NCBI RefSeq assembly: GCF_026262505.1
Contig: NC_067205.1
Span: 26,293,693-26,357,692 of the forward strand
Source of the DNA: Trichomonas vaginalis G3
Taxonomy: Eukaryota; Parabasalia; Trichomonadida; Trichomonadidae
DNA length: 64,000 nt
Reading direction: 5' to 3'
A model generated the notes under the pieces. It ran no database searches, was not told the origin of the DNA, and worked only from the letters and a program-made list of their open reading frames with translations. Numbering within the stretch: position 1 is the stretch's first letter; every line of letters begins with the position of its first letter. Positions 10,552 through 20,369 of the stretch are shown here, in pieces. Made by a program: the position numbers and the translations under genes.

Positions 10552-10994
10552 AGTAATATTTACAATCGCAAAAATTAATGAGGCGGCCAAGGCCAAGAGG
10601 TTTCCAATTAATCTGCTATCTTTAGTTCCTTGGGCAACCATAACCATGGAAACACATCCAGCAGCTAAAAGCATTGCCAAGAACTGTATCCAGTTGATTG
10701 TCCTCTTGAAAACTAAATATGATAATGGAGCTACCCAAAAGATAACTGTGGTAATTATAAGCATAACAGAAGCCATTGATGTTTTATTATAAGCAAGTAA
10801 ATTGAGGCAATCTCCTGAAACAATGGTAACTGCGACTAATATATATCCCCACCACTTTGTATTTGCTTTTGGCCACCACCATACATTACAAATAAATACT
10901 AAGAAATAACTTGATGCAAGATTCAATAATGGTATGGTATCGCCATAGTATTTTGCTTTATATGAAAGTATGGTTCCGCCTGTACATGATAATA
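10552..10994 (-). pseudogene. SLC35-family transporter, middle piece (inverted)
   Basis: The minus strand is open from the TA at 10993-10994 and reads LLSCTGGTILSYKAKYYG, then GDTIPLLNLASSYFLVFICNV, and on through several hydrophobic helices to SLIFAIVNIT, where mariner sequence begins. The pattern matches SLC35F/DUF914 transporters (small-residue motif, helix hairpins, then a region where relatives have NV-x-x-EY). It joins in frame with the 9618-9686 piece across the TA. It lies inverted relative to that piece, so the host gene is destroyed here. Confidence 0.75.
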
Positions 10995-11439
10995 TAGGGT
11001 GTCCAAAGGTGCGTTTAGCACAGCGCTCTATATGAGACTATTAAAGGAGATATATGCTGATTATAAATATATAATAAAAAATATGAATATATGTATATGA
11101 TGAGTATGTTGTATTTTGGCGCCATGCCGGGATATAAAATGAATTTTGAGACAAGAGGCGGTTTCGCGGGAAATTTTGGCGGGATTTTTTTCATTTTTTT
11201 AATGAATCATAAAGAAAACATCCTCGCTCTTGCAAAAAAATGCAAAGACTGTAAAAAAATCTACGAGACATTGATAAAATGCTTCGGTATGGATGCTCCT
11301 AGCTATTCCACTGTAACGTATCATGTTAGGATGTATCACTTCATGAACAAAAAGGCGCCCATCATAAAAATTGACAAAAAATCGCCGGATCAAAGAAAAA
11401 TCAAAGCAATTCTTCAAGCGCTAGATGAAGACCCAAGAG
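10995..11439 (+). mobile_element. Tvmar1-type mariner, 5' part
   Basis: Starts with the terminal repeat TAGGGTGTCCAAAGGTGCG next to a TA duplication (10993-10994) and runs to CAAGAG (11434-11439), where Mav1 begins. The N-terminal transposase frame starts at the ATG at 11202, just after TCATTTTTTT, an initiator-like sequence, and reads MNHKENILALAKKCKDCKK with a helix-turn-helix DNA-binding region. The codons after 11439 belong to the Maverick. Confidence 0.9.
11434..11439 (+). repeat. 6-bp target duplication copy (CAAGAG)
   Basis: CAAGAG ends the 5' mariner part against the Mav1 terminus and recurs as CTCTTG at 10546-10551 at the end of the 3' part. Six bases is the known Polinton/Maverick target-duplication length. 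The base after Mav1's right end does not repeat it, because the locus was rearranged. Confidence 0.7.
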
Positions 11440-11446
11440 TTAGTAT

Positions 11447-11495
11447 ACATATAATGTGTACGGAGGCACTGCGAGCCTCCTTACCCATTATATGT
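11447..11495. repeat. Terminal hairpin, Mav1 left end
   Basis: ACATATAATG (11447-11456) pairs with CATTATATGT (11486-11495). Inside, GTA pairs with TAC and GGAGGC pairs with GCCTCC, closing a loop around ACTGCG, with two internal mismatches. It starts 7 bases from the element end and is GC-rich inside an AT-rich repeat. Confidence 0.75.
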
Positions 11496-11643
11496 GAATT
11501 TGACACTTTACAAAACCGTTAACGTATATTTTACAACACAAACGACAACACTAACTTAACCTTAAATATTTACAAAGCCGCCAACCACTTCACCTCACTA
11601 ACGTTTTCACAAACGACTTCACTACTGTAAAAAATAAACGTTC

Positions 11644-11968
11644 TCACTTACAAAAGTATTGCAACTCCTCCCATTGCTGTGCTTCACACAATACTTCATA
11701 TTCTTCAGTATCGCTGCTGTCGCTCCAATTGTCAGAGTCAAAATCACTGTCAAAATAAATGTTAGTAAGTTTTGACAAAGCTAATGAAACACGTTTACCG
11801 TTTGTATCGTATGCTTGTATAACTTCCATTCTTCATTCCTTCATAAACGCTCAAACTAACTTTACCCTTTCTCCCTCGTATCTGATAGAATGTATTTTCA
11901 CGAGGAACGAAGAACAAGTTCTTGAACTCATGACCGTTGTAGTTTGTTATCTCAATAGTTTTTCGTCA
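11644..11968 (-). pseudogene. Small acidic TIR-encoded protein, left copy
   Basis: The left-TIR counterpart of the 106-residue gene at 31825-32145: the same QAYDTNGKRVSLALSKLTNIYF core and EAQQWEELQYFCK end. The frame open from the ATG at 11829 covers the C-terminal 61 residues, and related sequence extends upstream to about 11968. Function unknown; it is not a recognised family. This copy looks degraded compared with the right one. Confidence 0.5.
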
Positions 11969-12078
11969 TTTATATAAAAATTAATGATATCACCACCCTC
12001 ACACATATGAAAACATAGCACAAAAATAATTTAGGTGAAGTGGTGAATCTACCTCTTTTTTCACCCGGTTTTTCACCA

Positions 12079-12384
12079 ATGTGATTCATTGCTTTATAAA
12101 CTCTTCTTCTTTTCTCCAACTCTCTCTTAACTTCTTCTTAAAGTTCAGCAATGTGTCCTCATGAAGTTTTAATCTTCCTTAATATACCTTCTCTATCTAA
12201 TGGTTGCTTTATCTTTCTAAACTTGAACTCTACCATCCTTCAATTTGATGAATGTAAAAACCTTCTGGAATAGTTTCCTGATTTAATGTATTCTACCAAA
12301 ACTTTTGTTTCATTGCTTCAGTGACTTTATTTGTCATTCAATAAATAAAAATTTAATATTAAATTAAAAAATAACGTTATTTTT
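12079..12384. other. Mav1 spacer, no gene seen
   Basis: AT-rich sequence between the left TIR and the first complete minus-strand gene. It is CT-rich on the plus strand but no frame is supported. Confidence 0.4.
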
Positions 12385-12843
12385 TCAGTAAGGAAACGCA
12401 GGAGTTTTACGATTTATTTGAGGAGTAGGTTCTGGTTTAAATGTTGGAGTCGGTTTAGGAGTTGACTTTTGAACAGGAGTTTGTACTTCCATAGGTTCAG
12501 GAGTCATTGAAGGTTTTGCTTGTGAAGGCGTTGGTTTTGGCGAAGGTGTTGGAGTTTGTTTAACTTCAGCTACTTCAGTATTATTTACAACATTTGCTTT
12601 ATTTCTTTTCAACATCATAACTGCTCCTGCTGTAGCTAGCAAACCTAGTGGGAGACCATATCTTATATAAGGACTTGACCAAATGCTATTTTTGACAGGA
12701 GCTGGTGGAACACCTAACCTTGGTGAGACTGCTCTTTGCCATTGTGCAGCTCGTAAGAAATATTCAATAGGTGCTCCATAATCGTTTGGTAAAGTTTGTT
12801 TCATAGATGGTGAAGGTTCACGAGAGCTTGATGAAGAACTCAT
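12385..12843 (-). CDS. Mav1 membrane protein with Pro/Thr-rich tail, unknown
   Basis: The 152-residue protein starts with a Ser-rich stretch, has one hydrophobic segment at about residues 61-78 (YGLPLGLLATAGAVMML) followed by KRNK, and then a long low-complexity tail of PTPSPKPTPS-type repeats. The layout suggests a small single-pass membrane or virion surface protein. It lies 30 bp downstream of the probable capsid gene in the same direction, so a structural role is plausible but not shown. Confidence 0.6.
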   Translation of the reverse strand: MSSSSSSREPSPSMKQTLPNDYGAPIEYFLRAAQWQRAVSPRLGVPPAPVKNSIWSSPYIRYGLPLGLLATAGAVMMLKRNKANVVNNTEVAEVKQTPTPSPKPTPSQAKPSMTPEPMEVQTPVQKSTPKPTPTFKPEPTPQINRKTPAFPY

Positions 12844-12873
12844 TTATAAGCTTTAAAAATAAACGTTCATCCT

Positions 12874-14448
12874 TTATTCCTCACTGTCGTCCGCAGCTAA
12901 GTTATAGTCATCTAATCTTATTATGGGGATGCCTGACTGTCTTACCTGAATGGCAAAGCAACAATCCCTCATAAATCCAATAAGTGGCTTTGGCACATTT
13001 TCAGTTGCTAGTTCAATAGGTCCTTTAACAGACAATTTGTATGTTATTGGAGCAGTAGATGTTTGACCTTGCTGGAAGCAAAAGTCCACTTCTGTTGGAA
13101 AACCACATAAGAAATGTGTGTTGTCATAGCTATCCCATTTATGTTCCACACTACCATCATCCACCAATGACCTCATAACATCTTCATTAAATCCTATCAT
13201 ATCATTGTTTGTATTGCAGGCGTTCGCAACCATTTCATAAAATACAGGTCCATATGATTTTTCGGGTTCTGCAGGCATATTTCCATAAGCTCCCATGGAA
13301 AGCTGAAGATATTTAAACTTAGGGTTCTCAAAATTAACATAATAGTTGTCTTTCTTTCTAAATAGTGCCCAAATACTTTTAACATTAATAGGCGTATAAG
13401 CTGCTGTAAATGTTGCACTTGAACTATCTGTATTCTTTGAGAATGAACCGTCCATAGGAATCCAATCCATAACTTTAACAGGAAAACATAAAGCCTCGTT
13501 TGTATAATGTTCTACAAGTTCTGTATAAATGTTAGGGTCTAAAGAGAATGACTTTGGATGAATGAAACATTCATTAAAATCCATCTTTGTTCGAAATAGT
13601 TGCTGGGTTACAGTTGTAATAGTAACTGTTCCACTAGCTTCTACTGCCTTCGTTATCATAGTGAATGGTTCATTCCATGGAACAAATTTATTTGTCGGTG
13701 GATTTGAATCTGAAGCAAATGCAACTTTAAGAGTTGGATTGAAAGCAATGATATCATTTACAGATATAGATGTGCATTGTAAGGCGTCGCTACTGAACTT
13801 TACTTTAAGCTGAATGTTTCCTGCAAAAGCTGGAATAAATCGAATAGCTTCTAATGGAAGGAATCTTCTAACAGGAATTCTTAAACGAAGTTTAAAATCA
13901 AATGATTTTCCTGCTGTAATTGGACCACTAACAATTTGTCCTGTTCTGCATGTTCCCGAATGACTCCATACATCTTCATGTCGAGTCTTTGAGAAAACAT
14001 CTACTTTCTTTATTTGTTCGGTAGTTTGTGAGTTTGAAGTTATATATGCTTCTTCTCTTGCGTTGTCTTGAGAATATACGATACGACCATTTGCAAGGAT
14101 TTGATATCCAGCAACTGCATAGAAAGCGTCATCGAAACCAATCCAAAATCCTGGTGGGTTTGTTTTATTGGAACCTGAACCAATTTCTTTATCTACAATA
14201 AATTGACCTTCCATTTTATACGTAATGAATGTATTGTAAAGATCCAACATATTTTCACCAGGAGGTGAGAGATTGAATGTTACCCATGTGTTATCTTTAG
14301 CAGTTCCAGGTTGTGATGGAATCTTTGCGTCAGAATATTTTCTATTAGTGTCACCAATTTGAACTGCATTGTCTATGATATCGAAATATGAGCGAATCTG
14401 ATGAATATGCTCTGCTGGAGTAAATTCGTTTAGCTGTTCGTTCTGCAT
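12874..14448 (-). CDS. Probable major capsid protein (double jelly-roll), Mav1
   Basis: A 524-residue, beta-rich, cysteine-poor protein with no membrane segment. Its size and composition match Polinton major capsid proteins, which form hexagonal capsomers of the icosahedral shell. Stretches typical of jelly-roll capsid proteins are seen, such as FDFKLRLRIPVRRFLPLEAIRF followed by PAFAGNIQLKVKF, and a C-terminal acidic tail. It is clustered with other structural-type genes. The fold call rests on size, context and pattern; I could not run a structure search. An AGATAAAAA motif (14460-14468, reading TTTTTATCT on the gene strand) precedes the ATG. Confidence 0.65.
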   Translation of the reverse strand: MQNEQLNEFTPAEHIHQIRSYFDIIDNAVQIGDTNRKYSDAKIPSQPGTAKDNTWVTFNLSPPGENMLDLYNTFITYKMEGQFIVDKEIGSGSNKTNPPGFWIGFDDAFYAVAGYQILANGRIVYSQDNAREEAYITSNSQTTEQIKKVDVFSKTRHEDVWSHSGTCRTGQIVSGPITAGKSFDFKLRLRIPVRRFLPLEAIRFIPAFAGNIQLKVKFSSDALQCTSISVNDIIAFNPTLKVAFASDSNPPTNKFVPWNEPFTMITKAVEASGTVTITTVTQQLFRTKMDFNECFIHPKSFSLDPNIYTELVEHYTNEALCFPVKVMDWIPMDGSFSKNTDSSSATFTAAYTPINVKSIWALFRKKDNYYVNFENPKFKYLQLSMGAYGNMPAEPEKSYGPVFYEMVANACNTNNDMIGFNEDVMRSLVDDGSVEHKWDSYDNTHFLCGFPTEVDFCFQQGQTSTAPITYKLSVKGPIELATENVPKPLIGFMRDCCFAIQVRQSGIPIIRLDDYNLAADDSEE

Positions 14449-14489
14449 GTATTTACTTCAGATAAAAATATCTATTTACTTCATTATTC

Positions 14490-14909
14490 TCACTCTTCTT
14501 CTTGGCATTCGTGTGGAAGTTGTTTCTTGACATTTTCAATGAACTGTACATTCTCTTTTGTCTCAACTTCTTTCACTGGTGGGTCAGGGTTCTTTGACTC
14601 GGTTTGTTTTTCAATGAAATTCACGAACTTTGCAATAAGCTCTTGGTTCGTTATTGAAAGTACATCTGGCTTCTTTTCTTCTGGTTCTATTGACTTTTCA
14701 GTTTGAATAGAAGGCTTAACATGGGCTTCGTGGACTTCACCCTTGCCATACACCTTAATGTTGTCGCTTTCTGCATTCGCTAATGGAACCTTTCTTTTTC
14801 TTACGTATATTTTACCATCTTTACTCTGACTTACGTAATAGAAAGGATGTTGTATTCCTCTTGCGTCATTTAATATAATAGACTCTCGCTCTGATTTTGA
14901 CAAGCTCAT
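14490..14909 (-). CDS. Mav1 139-residue charged protein, conserved in Mav2
   Basis: Starts MSLSKSERESIILNDARG, then a short beta-rich region (PFYYVSQSKDGKIYVRKRK), then a long Glu/Lys-rich, probably disordered or coiled tail. The gene at 61250-61732 in Mav2 has the same plan (SIIESARSG, then YKVTFHRNGTASISKKKQ), so the family is shared by both Maverick types. Function unknown. It sits directly upstream of the capsid gene and may be co-expressed with it. Confidence 0.55.
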   Translation of the reverse strand: MSLSKSERESIILNDARGIQHPFYYVSQSKDGKIYVRKRKVPLANAESDNIKVYGKGEVHEAHVKPSIQTEKSIEPEEKKPDVLSITNQELIAKFVNFIEKQTESKNPDPPVKEVETKENVQFIENVKKQLPHECQEEE

Positions 14910-14954
14910 TTTACATCGGTTAAAGTTTTAATTTTGTTTTTTATCTACAGTCAA

Positions 14955-15239
14955 ATGACTCAGACAAGCCCTACGGACAAGACCCAAGGGGTCATAGATG
15001 TTGAAGCATTGAAGAAAGAAATTCGTGAGCAAATTTTATCCGAACTGAAGGAACAAAAACAAGAACAAAAGCCAGAGAGACCAAAGAGAAAACTTAGTGA
15101 AAAACAACTTGCTGCATTAGCTGCTGGAAGACAGAAGAACCCACGTTTGCTGGCGAAGAAAGCTAGAGAAGAAGCTGAAGCAAAAGCTAAAGAAGCTGAA
15201 GCAAAAGCTAGAGAAGAAGCTGAAGCAAAGAAAGAGTAA
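14955..15239 (+). CDS. Mav1 small Lys/Glu/Ala-rich protein
   Basis: From the ATG at 14955, 94 residues: a Lys/Glu-rich helix, then RPKRKLSEKQLAALAAGRQK, then repeated EAEAKAKE-type heptads forming a probable coiled coil. Basic, helical proteins of this kind may bind DNA or serve as assembly scaffold, but no family is recognised. TTTTTATCT (14938-14946) lies 8 bases before the ATG. It is divergent from the 14490-14909 gene. Confidence 0.5.
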   Translation: MTQTSPTDKTQGVIDVEALKKEIREQILSELKEQKQEQKPERPKRKLSEKQLAALAAGRQKNPRLLAKKAREEAEAKAKEAEAKAREEAEAKKE

Positions 15240-15263
15240 ATGGTTTATTTTTATCCGAATTAA

Positions 15264-15767
15264 ATGTATAGACAAATACCTTTATCTGTTGCGTTCAGTA
15301 GTGAAAACCCTGACGTCAAAATAAAGGGGAACAGAGTAACGTTTAAGTTTCCAACAGACTGGATTGTGAACATAAATGAAGAGAAGTACATTGGCATAAC
15401 AAATATGTATATAACACGTGCTTTCAGAAAGGTTGACTTTATACTTCAAGTCGAGATAGAAAATGACGAACAGTCTTTAAGCGCCCAAAACATTCACATA
15501 TACAAATACTTTAAAAACAGTACGACGTTAGAAGACTGTATAATTACATTTTACGAAAATTTTCAAAAGAAGTTCAACATTGAAGTACAAACTTTACAGC
15601 CTTTACGTGAGTTTCTTGCACAACTGAAAGAAGAAGGAATTGTAGAAAGATTAATAGCTTTCATTACGAGTTTGTACCAAATGAAGATGGAACTCATGAC
15701 TGTCAATTCATTGTATTCTCACCATTCAATGAAGTCGCTAAAGAGAAAAAAAATCCATTACGTATAA
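15264..15767 (+). pseudogene. Mav1 virion-type protein, family of 30058-30939
   Basis: The N-terminus carries VTFKFPTDWIVNINEEKYIGI, the same aromatic-P-x-x-W pattern seen in the 30058-30939 gene (YTYEYPRHWIEYVGGEKAIEI) and in a Mav2 remnant. The family is therefore repeated in both Mavericks and is a candidate minor capsid (penton-like) protein, judged by size, beta-rich look and position. Related coding sequence continues to about 16119. The copy looks interrupted, with about one break. TTTTTATCC lies at 15248-15256 before the ATG. Confidence 0.5.
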
Positions 15768-16144
15768 GATTTCAAATCTCTGAACCAAGTGATGATTTCA
15801 AGAATGTTTTCAATTATGATGCAATGCTTCCGAGGAAAAATGAATTTTCCGAAATTAGATTTCCAGGTATTTGGGATAGAAAGCAAGCTATATTATATTC
15901 AAACTTAAGTAAGGGAGTTGAAAATGAGTTCATGGTCATACAAAACTTCACCACTTCCTAACCCTAAATACTATAAAATTAACTGGCTTCAATCGTGAGT
16001 TTTGGATAGACATGTTCTCCACTCATGACCATAAAGCACCAGTGTTCTTACCTCCAGACCATAAGGACTGTCTCTACATTGAAGCACAACTCTTAAACTC
16101 TACCATCGCAGTATTGTAAAATCTACGCTAGCGGCTTATTTTTA

Positions 16145-16500
16145 TCACGAATGACCTCATTCATGACCTCATTGCTGACAAAAATAAATGACCTCATTCA
16201 TGACAAAAATAAATGACCTCATTCATGACCTCATTGCTGACCTCATTCATGACCTCATTCATGACAAAAATAAATGACCTCATTGCTGACAAAAATAAAT
16301 GACCTCATTCATGACCTCATTGCTGACCTCATTCATGACCTCATTGCTGATAAAATAAATGACCTCATTGCTGATAAAAATAAATGACCTCATTGCTGAC
16401 CTCATTCATGACCTCATTGCTGACAAAAATAAATGACCTCATTGCTGACAAAAATAAATGACCTCATTCATGACCTCATTGCTGACAAAAATAAATGACC
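16145..16500. repeat. Minisatellite between convergent Mav1 genes
   Basis: About 350 bp of ATGACCTCATTC and ATGACCTCATTGCTGAC units separated by AAAAATAA, in irregular order. It fills the junction between a plus-strand gene and the 3' end of the polymerase gene, and the last unit runs into the polymerase stop codon. It lacks the fixed repeat/unique-spacer structure of a CRISPR. Confidence 0.85.
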
Positions 16501-19500
16501 TCAGAACTTCAACTTACGAATAAAGCTTGTTTTAGTCGTTATTGAGAAGTTACACTTTTCAGCAAAGCAAGGACTAGAAGACTTACATAAGTCAAATCCA
16601 ATCTCTTGACCATCATGAAGTGCTTTGTAAAGTTTCATTAAACTAAACTCAGAGTCTTTGTCATATGTTCCAACAGGTATGTGAATGTTCTTATCTTCAT
16701 TGTAATAGCATTGTATAGCTTCAGGAAACATTTCATTTGCTGTTAAAGCAAGGACGTCTTGTTTGACACCTTTGCAACGTGCATGGAATGCAACTTCATT
16801 TAAATCGTTAGTGAGTAAGTCTATGTAGGTCTTCTTTCCACAAAATATTGACTTGTATGCTAAACTTTGTTTTCCAGGTGTTATTTCTGCGAAGTCAGAA
16901 TGAAATTGACCAAGGTTCTTTCCTATAAGTTCGCGACCGTATCTCTTCTTAAACTCTGCTGCAAGCTTTGGGATGTCTTCATTGAAAATATGCATGCTAT
17001 CACAGTCCTGGTAAAATATTTGAAGACCCATATCTTCAGCAGTACAGAATACTTCACACATTATTCTCTTCGACATTGACAGAATGTTAACACCAAGTGG
17101 ACAGAAGTTAAAGTGTCTGCAAATACTTTTCGTTAGCTTGAAAATAGTTTTATCTGAACCATCCAAACCTTCGAACTTCACTATATGGTTGTAGTTTCTG
17201 ATGGCATATCTTATAGCATCTTTGTCATTTACTATGGTTATTTTTGACTCAATAGGAGATAGAATAGTTTTGCCATAAATACTGTTCAGAATGAGCTTTA
17301 TATTTTCTTGCAAAGGATTTCCTTCTTTCTTATACTTTAACCTTAACTCAAACAACTTCTTTACTTCATCTCTTATTCTAATATCTCTGTTTCCATCGTA
17401 ATAGTATCCTTGCAACACTTCACATTTGACACCTTGATATTTTATGAGGTCTTGTAATGTTATATGGTCAACATACATTAAACAGCAAGTGTTTGAACTT
17501 CTGGGAACGTTAAGTTCTGGATTTAGTTCAAGGTCACAAACTATTAAAGGAAAGTGTCTATGTATTCCAATCTCTGTTATCTTAATGAGAACAAAGAAGC
17601 CAGACATAAACTTTTCATCAATGGGTTCCTTTTGGTCGTCGTTGAATAAATGTCTCATGAGATACTCTGTGCTTAACATTTCTTTCTTCATAACCTTTGG
17701 AATACCTTCTAAAGTATAAAGTCTTGCTATAGCTGATGGATATAATGAAACAGCGTCGAAATCAGCAATGAGTTTCTTTTCGCTCTTTTGTTTCATGTTA
17801 TCTGACAGCATACATCTTCCACCTTGAATACAGCGTGAAATAAATTCTCTTGGTTTATTTGAGAGGTCATATAAATTTCCATTCGGGAAGTACACTCTGT
17901 TCTCAAACAATTTGTTAGCAATAGAACAAATACTAACGTAGTCATAAACGTTTAAATCAAATTCTTTTAATATATCATTGCGGAACTTAACAAAACCTTC
18001 TCTTAAAATTCTTACATCTTGTTTGCAATAAAATGAGCTATATTTTTCTAAGTCGAAGTGGTTTTCATCTATTCTGCAACCTTTGATGGAATCTATGTTT
18101 TTCATGAACGTATCCGCATCCCGGATAAACTTACACGCTTCAGAAATGACACCAGTTCTGTTGTCATTTGCTAATAAAGAGCTTGAATAATATTGATACG
18201 GAAATACTTCCTTTTCACCACACTGCAAATGAAACATTTCAGGAAATAGTTTAAGCTTCTTATTTATAACACTGTATGAATCTTTAATAATAATTGCCCT
18301 TCCTTTATATAAGCCAGTTATTTGCATTGTTCGTGAACCTTTAATGATGGGAGTTCCTTTCACTTCTGTCATGTGTCTTGAGATGAAGTTTATATCATAA
18401 CTGAAGTTATGGAAATATATTAAACTCTTGTCAGGAAGTCGTTCCAAAAATTCTGTTGCACAGTTCTGACCCCAAATGCTTTCACTCACTGAACCATCTT
18501 CACCGTCATAACAAATGTTAAAGGCTTTATGAACTCCATCGGTACTGCACTCAAAGTCAGCAAAGAAAACGTGCTCAGGAATGAACTTACATTTAGCTTT
18601 ATTTACTTCTTTTGACTCGGCTTTCTTCTTCAGTTGTACACAATACTTTGGAGCATATGTCAAATCTTTAAATGGTGCAAGGTTCTGTTTATATAAGTCA
18701 GTCGTATATGTGAAAAGTTCTCCATAAGAAATAGGTTCGAAATATTTGCACTCCCACAATGTTTTCATAACATCCCATAACGGTGTTGTTCTATCATAAC
18801 GAACAATATATTTGTTCTCTCTCTTTGTATAAATCTTCATCTGTTTCTCAATGTTCATTCCACCACACTCCTTCAAGATTTCTATATAGTTGCGAATGAA
18901 ATATGTTGTCATTGGTAATCTTTCATTTAGCATGTAGTGGTCTTCAACAAGAAGTAAGTCAATAGTTCGAATAGTTTCACATTCTTTTGGTATGTATCTC
19001 TTTATTTCATTATGTCTTGAGTCATTGAAGTAACCAATGGTAACATTAAATGCTATACCTGTTGCGTCAGAAATTTCTTGTACTTTACTTTGAGGAAAGT
19101 CTCTAACACGAATGACTTCTCTCATGTGGTCAATAGTTTCTTCATTTACTCCAGCCTGAATGCAAGCATAAACGAAGCAGTTATCTTCTGTCATAAGTGT
19201 TGCAGTTCTTTTGTTCAGTTCATTGAAGATTTGGTAGCGTTCAAGATTTATAGGTAATATGCAAAGATACTTCCAGAACTGACCGCTTCTCTTCTTATAA
19301 AACTTCTTTTCACCATTATCTTTCCAAAAGCTTTCTATAAGTGCTGGGTTTCCTGTTTGCTTAAGAGCTTCCAAAATGGCTTTCTGGTCATTTGTCAGTG
19401 TGCTTTCATCTCTATATGGTCTCTTTTTTGGTTTGCCTTTCTTTACATCTGACATCGTTAAGCCTTCATATTCTGTTAAATCATACATCTTTATTTCGGT

Positions 19501-20280
19501 AAGATTCTTTATGTTTGTCAAGAAGAAGTCATAGTGCATTTCAACAATACCTGCAGCATTTGCTTCTATCTCTGATATAAAGTTCTCCTTCAAGAGCTGA
19601 TGTAGTAATGTTCCAATATTATTGAGGTTTAACGTAGAACATTCATACTTTCCACCAAGTTTATAACATACCATCCATCTTTGTTGGGAGTTTATTTTAA
19701 TCTTCTCTAAGAGTCTCATGAAAACCTTACCGAAATGTTTGTGTAAGTAGTCTCTGTTTGGTTCATCTAAAGCTTCGATGTTAAAGTCAATGAGTCTATT
19801 GCCTGTCTTAACATTCCTCTTCCTATTCTCTTCATCTTTCTTTAACCATCTCTCACCTTCTTTTGGTTTGTCGTCAATGGAACGAAGGACATCGTTAGCT
19901 TTGCGAACTTGTTCTATAGCGCTCTTAAACATCTCTCTTCTCTGTTGTTTCAGTGTGTCGTCTCTTCTTCTTGTTTCACCAACGTTCGCATTTGTTATGT
20001 CAAACATTTCTCTTCTTACTTCATGAGGTACTGAACGTCTATGATATAAGTCAATAGCAACGTCATTTAAAGGAAATGCTCTTGCATGGACTTCGTCCTC
20101 GCCGCGTTGCGGCTTTATGAACTCATGAATTCTATCATAACTTATTGCACCATTATAGTCATTGAGGATGTCAGCGAGTGCTTTTTTGTTTGTTGCGTAA
20201 TGCTTTGCAACATCTATATTAGCTTCTGTAAGAAGTTGTTTTATTTCCGAGTGTTCTAACTTAGACAACTTCCGATACAT
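16501..20280 (-). CDS. Protein-primed DNA polymerase B, Mav1
   Basis: The 1259-residue polymerase replicates the element. Exonuclease motifs: FADFEC (about 573), YFHNFSYDINF (about 625), YCKQDVRIL (about 750). Polymerase motifs: A, DFDAVSLYPS (about 845); B, LILNSIYGKT (about 1000); C, YQDCDSMHIF (about 1093). The N-terminal third is a family-specific extension. Residues about 366-450 hold NCFVYACIQAG and DHYMLNE, a pattern also found in the Mav2 polymerase-like gene and possibly a Cys/His hydrolase-like domain. Protein priming is inferred from the Polinton family. A twin-hairpin repeat at 20088-20113 encodes PQRGEDEV within the N-terminus. Confidence 0.9.
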   Translation of the reverse strand: MYRKLSKLEHSEIKQLLTEANIDVAKHYATNKKALADILNDYNGAISYDRIHEFIKPQRGEDEVHARAFPLNDVAIDLYHRRSVPHEVRREMFDITNANVGETRRRDDTLKQQRREMFKSAIEQVRKANDVLRSIDDKPKEGERWLKKDEENRKRNVKTGNRLIDFNIEALDEPNRDYLHKHFGKVFMRLLEKIKINSQQRWMVCYKLGGKYECSTLNLNNIGTLLHQLLKENFISEIEANAAGIVEMHYDFFLTNIKNLTEIKMYDLTEYEGLTMSDVKKGKPKKRPYRDESTLTNDQKAILEALKQTGNPALIESFWKDNGEKKFYKKRSGQFWKYLCILPINLERYQIFNELNKRTATLMTEDNCFVYACIQAGVNEETIDHMREVIRVRDFPQSKVQEISDATGIAFNVTIGYFNDSRHNEIKRYIPKECETIRTIDLLLVEDHYMLNERLPMTTYFIRNYIEILKECGGMNIEKQMKIYTKRENKYIVRYDRTTPLWDVMKTLWECKYFEPISYGELFTYTTDLYKQNLAPFKDLTYAPKYCVQLKKKAESKEVNKAKCKFIPEHVFFADFECSTDGVHKAFNICYDGEDGSVSESIWGQNCATEFLERLPDKSLIYFHNFSYDINFISRHMTEVKGTPIIKGSRTMQITGLYKGRAIIIKDSYSVINKKLKLFPEMFHLQCGEKEVFPYQYYSSSLLANDNRTGVISEACKFIRDADTFMKNIDSIKGCRIDENHFDLEKYSSFYCKQDVRILREGFVKFRNDILKEFDLNVYDYVSICSIANKLFENRVYFPNGNLYDLSNKPREFISRCIQGGRCMLSDNMKQKSEKKLIADFDAVSLYPSAIARLYTLEGIPKVMKKEMLSTEYLMRHLFNDDQKEPIDEKFMSGFFVLIKITEIGIHRHFPLIVCDLELNPELNVPRSSNTCCLMYVDHITLQDLIKYQGVKCEVLQGYYYDGNRDIRIRDEVKKLFELRLKYKKEGNPLQENIKLILNSIYGKTILSPIESKITIVNDKDAIRYAIRNYNHIVKFEGLDGSDKTIFKLTKSICRHFNFCPLGVNILSMSKRIMCEVFCTAEDMGLQIFYQDCDSMHIFNEDIPKLAAEFKKRYGRELIGKNLGQFHSDFAEITPGKQSLAYKSIFCGKKTYIDLLTNDLNEVAFHARCKGVKQDVLALTANEMFPEAIQCYYNEDKNIHIPVGTYDKDSEFSLMKLYKALHDGQEIGFDLCKSSSPCFAEKCNFSITTKTSFIRKLKF
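20088..20113 (-). repeat. Twin mini-hairpin repeat inside the PolB gene
   Basis: On the gene strand: GCCGC-AAC-GCGGC, spacer GA, then GGAC-GAA-GTCC. It is in frame and encodes P-Q-R-G-E-D-E-V. The same two-hairpin design is found at 31050-31075, 28060-28085 and 28563-28586. Confidence 0.75.
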
Positions 20281-20369
20281 CTTTAGTAGGAAATAAAAAA
20301 ATATTTTTTGAAAAAATTAGATTAGATTTTTTAAGTTATTTTTCAAAATAATTTAATATTTTTATTTTA

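Larger units (their letters stand above)
11440..12078. repeat. Mav1 left terminal inverted repeat
   Basis: Mirrors 31702-32325 from the terminus through the small TIR gene to the sequence around GGTGAAAAACCGGGTG. The match is strong with scattered differences and some length changes, the largest being the region of the terminal hairpin and the acidic part of the small gene. Confidence 0.8.

Noticed and set aside
16145-16500. CRISPR-like look of the ATGACCTCATTC array, and of the array at 21109-21497
   Set aside because: Units are short, irregular or contiguous with no unique spacers, there are no cas genes, and the setting is eukaryotic. They are minisatellites.
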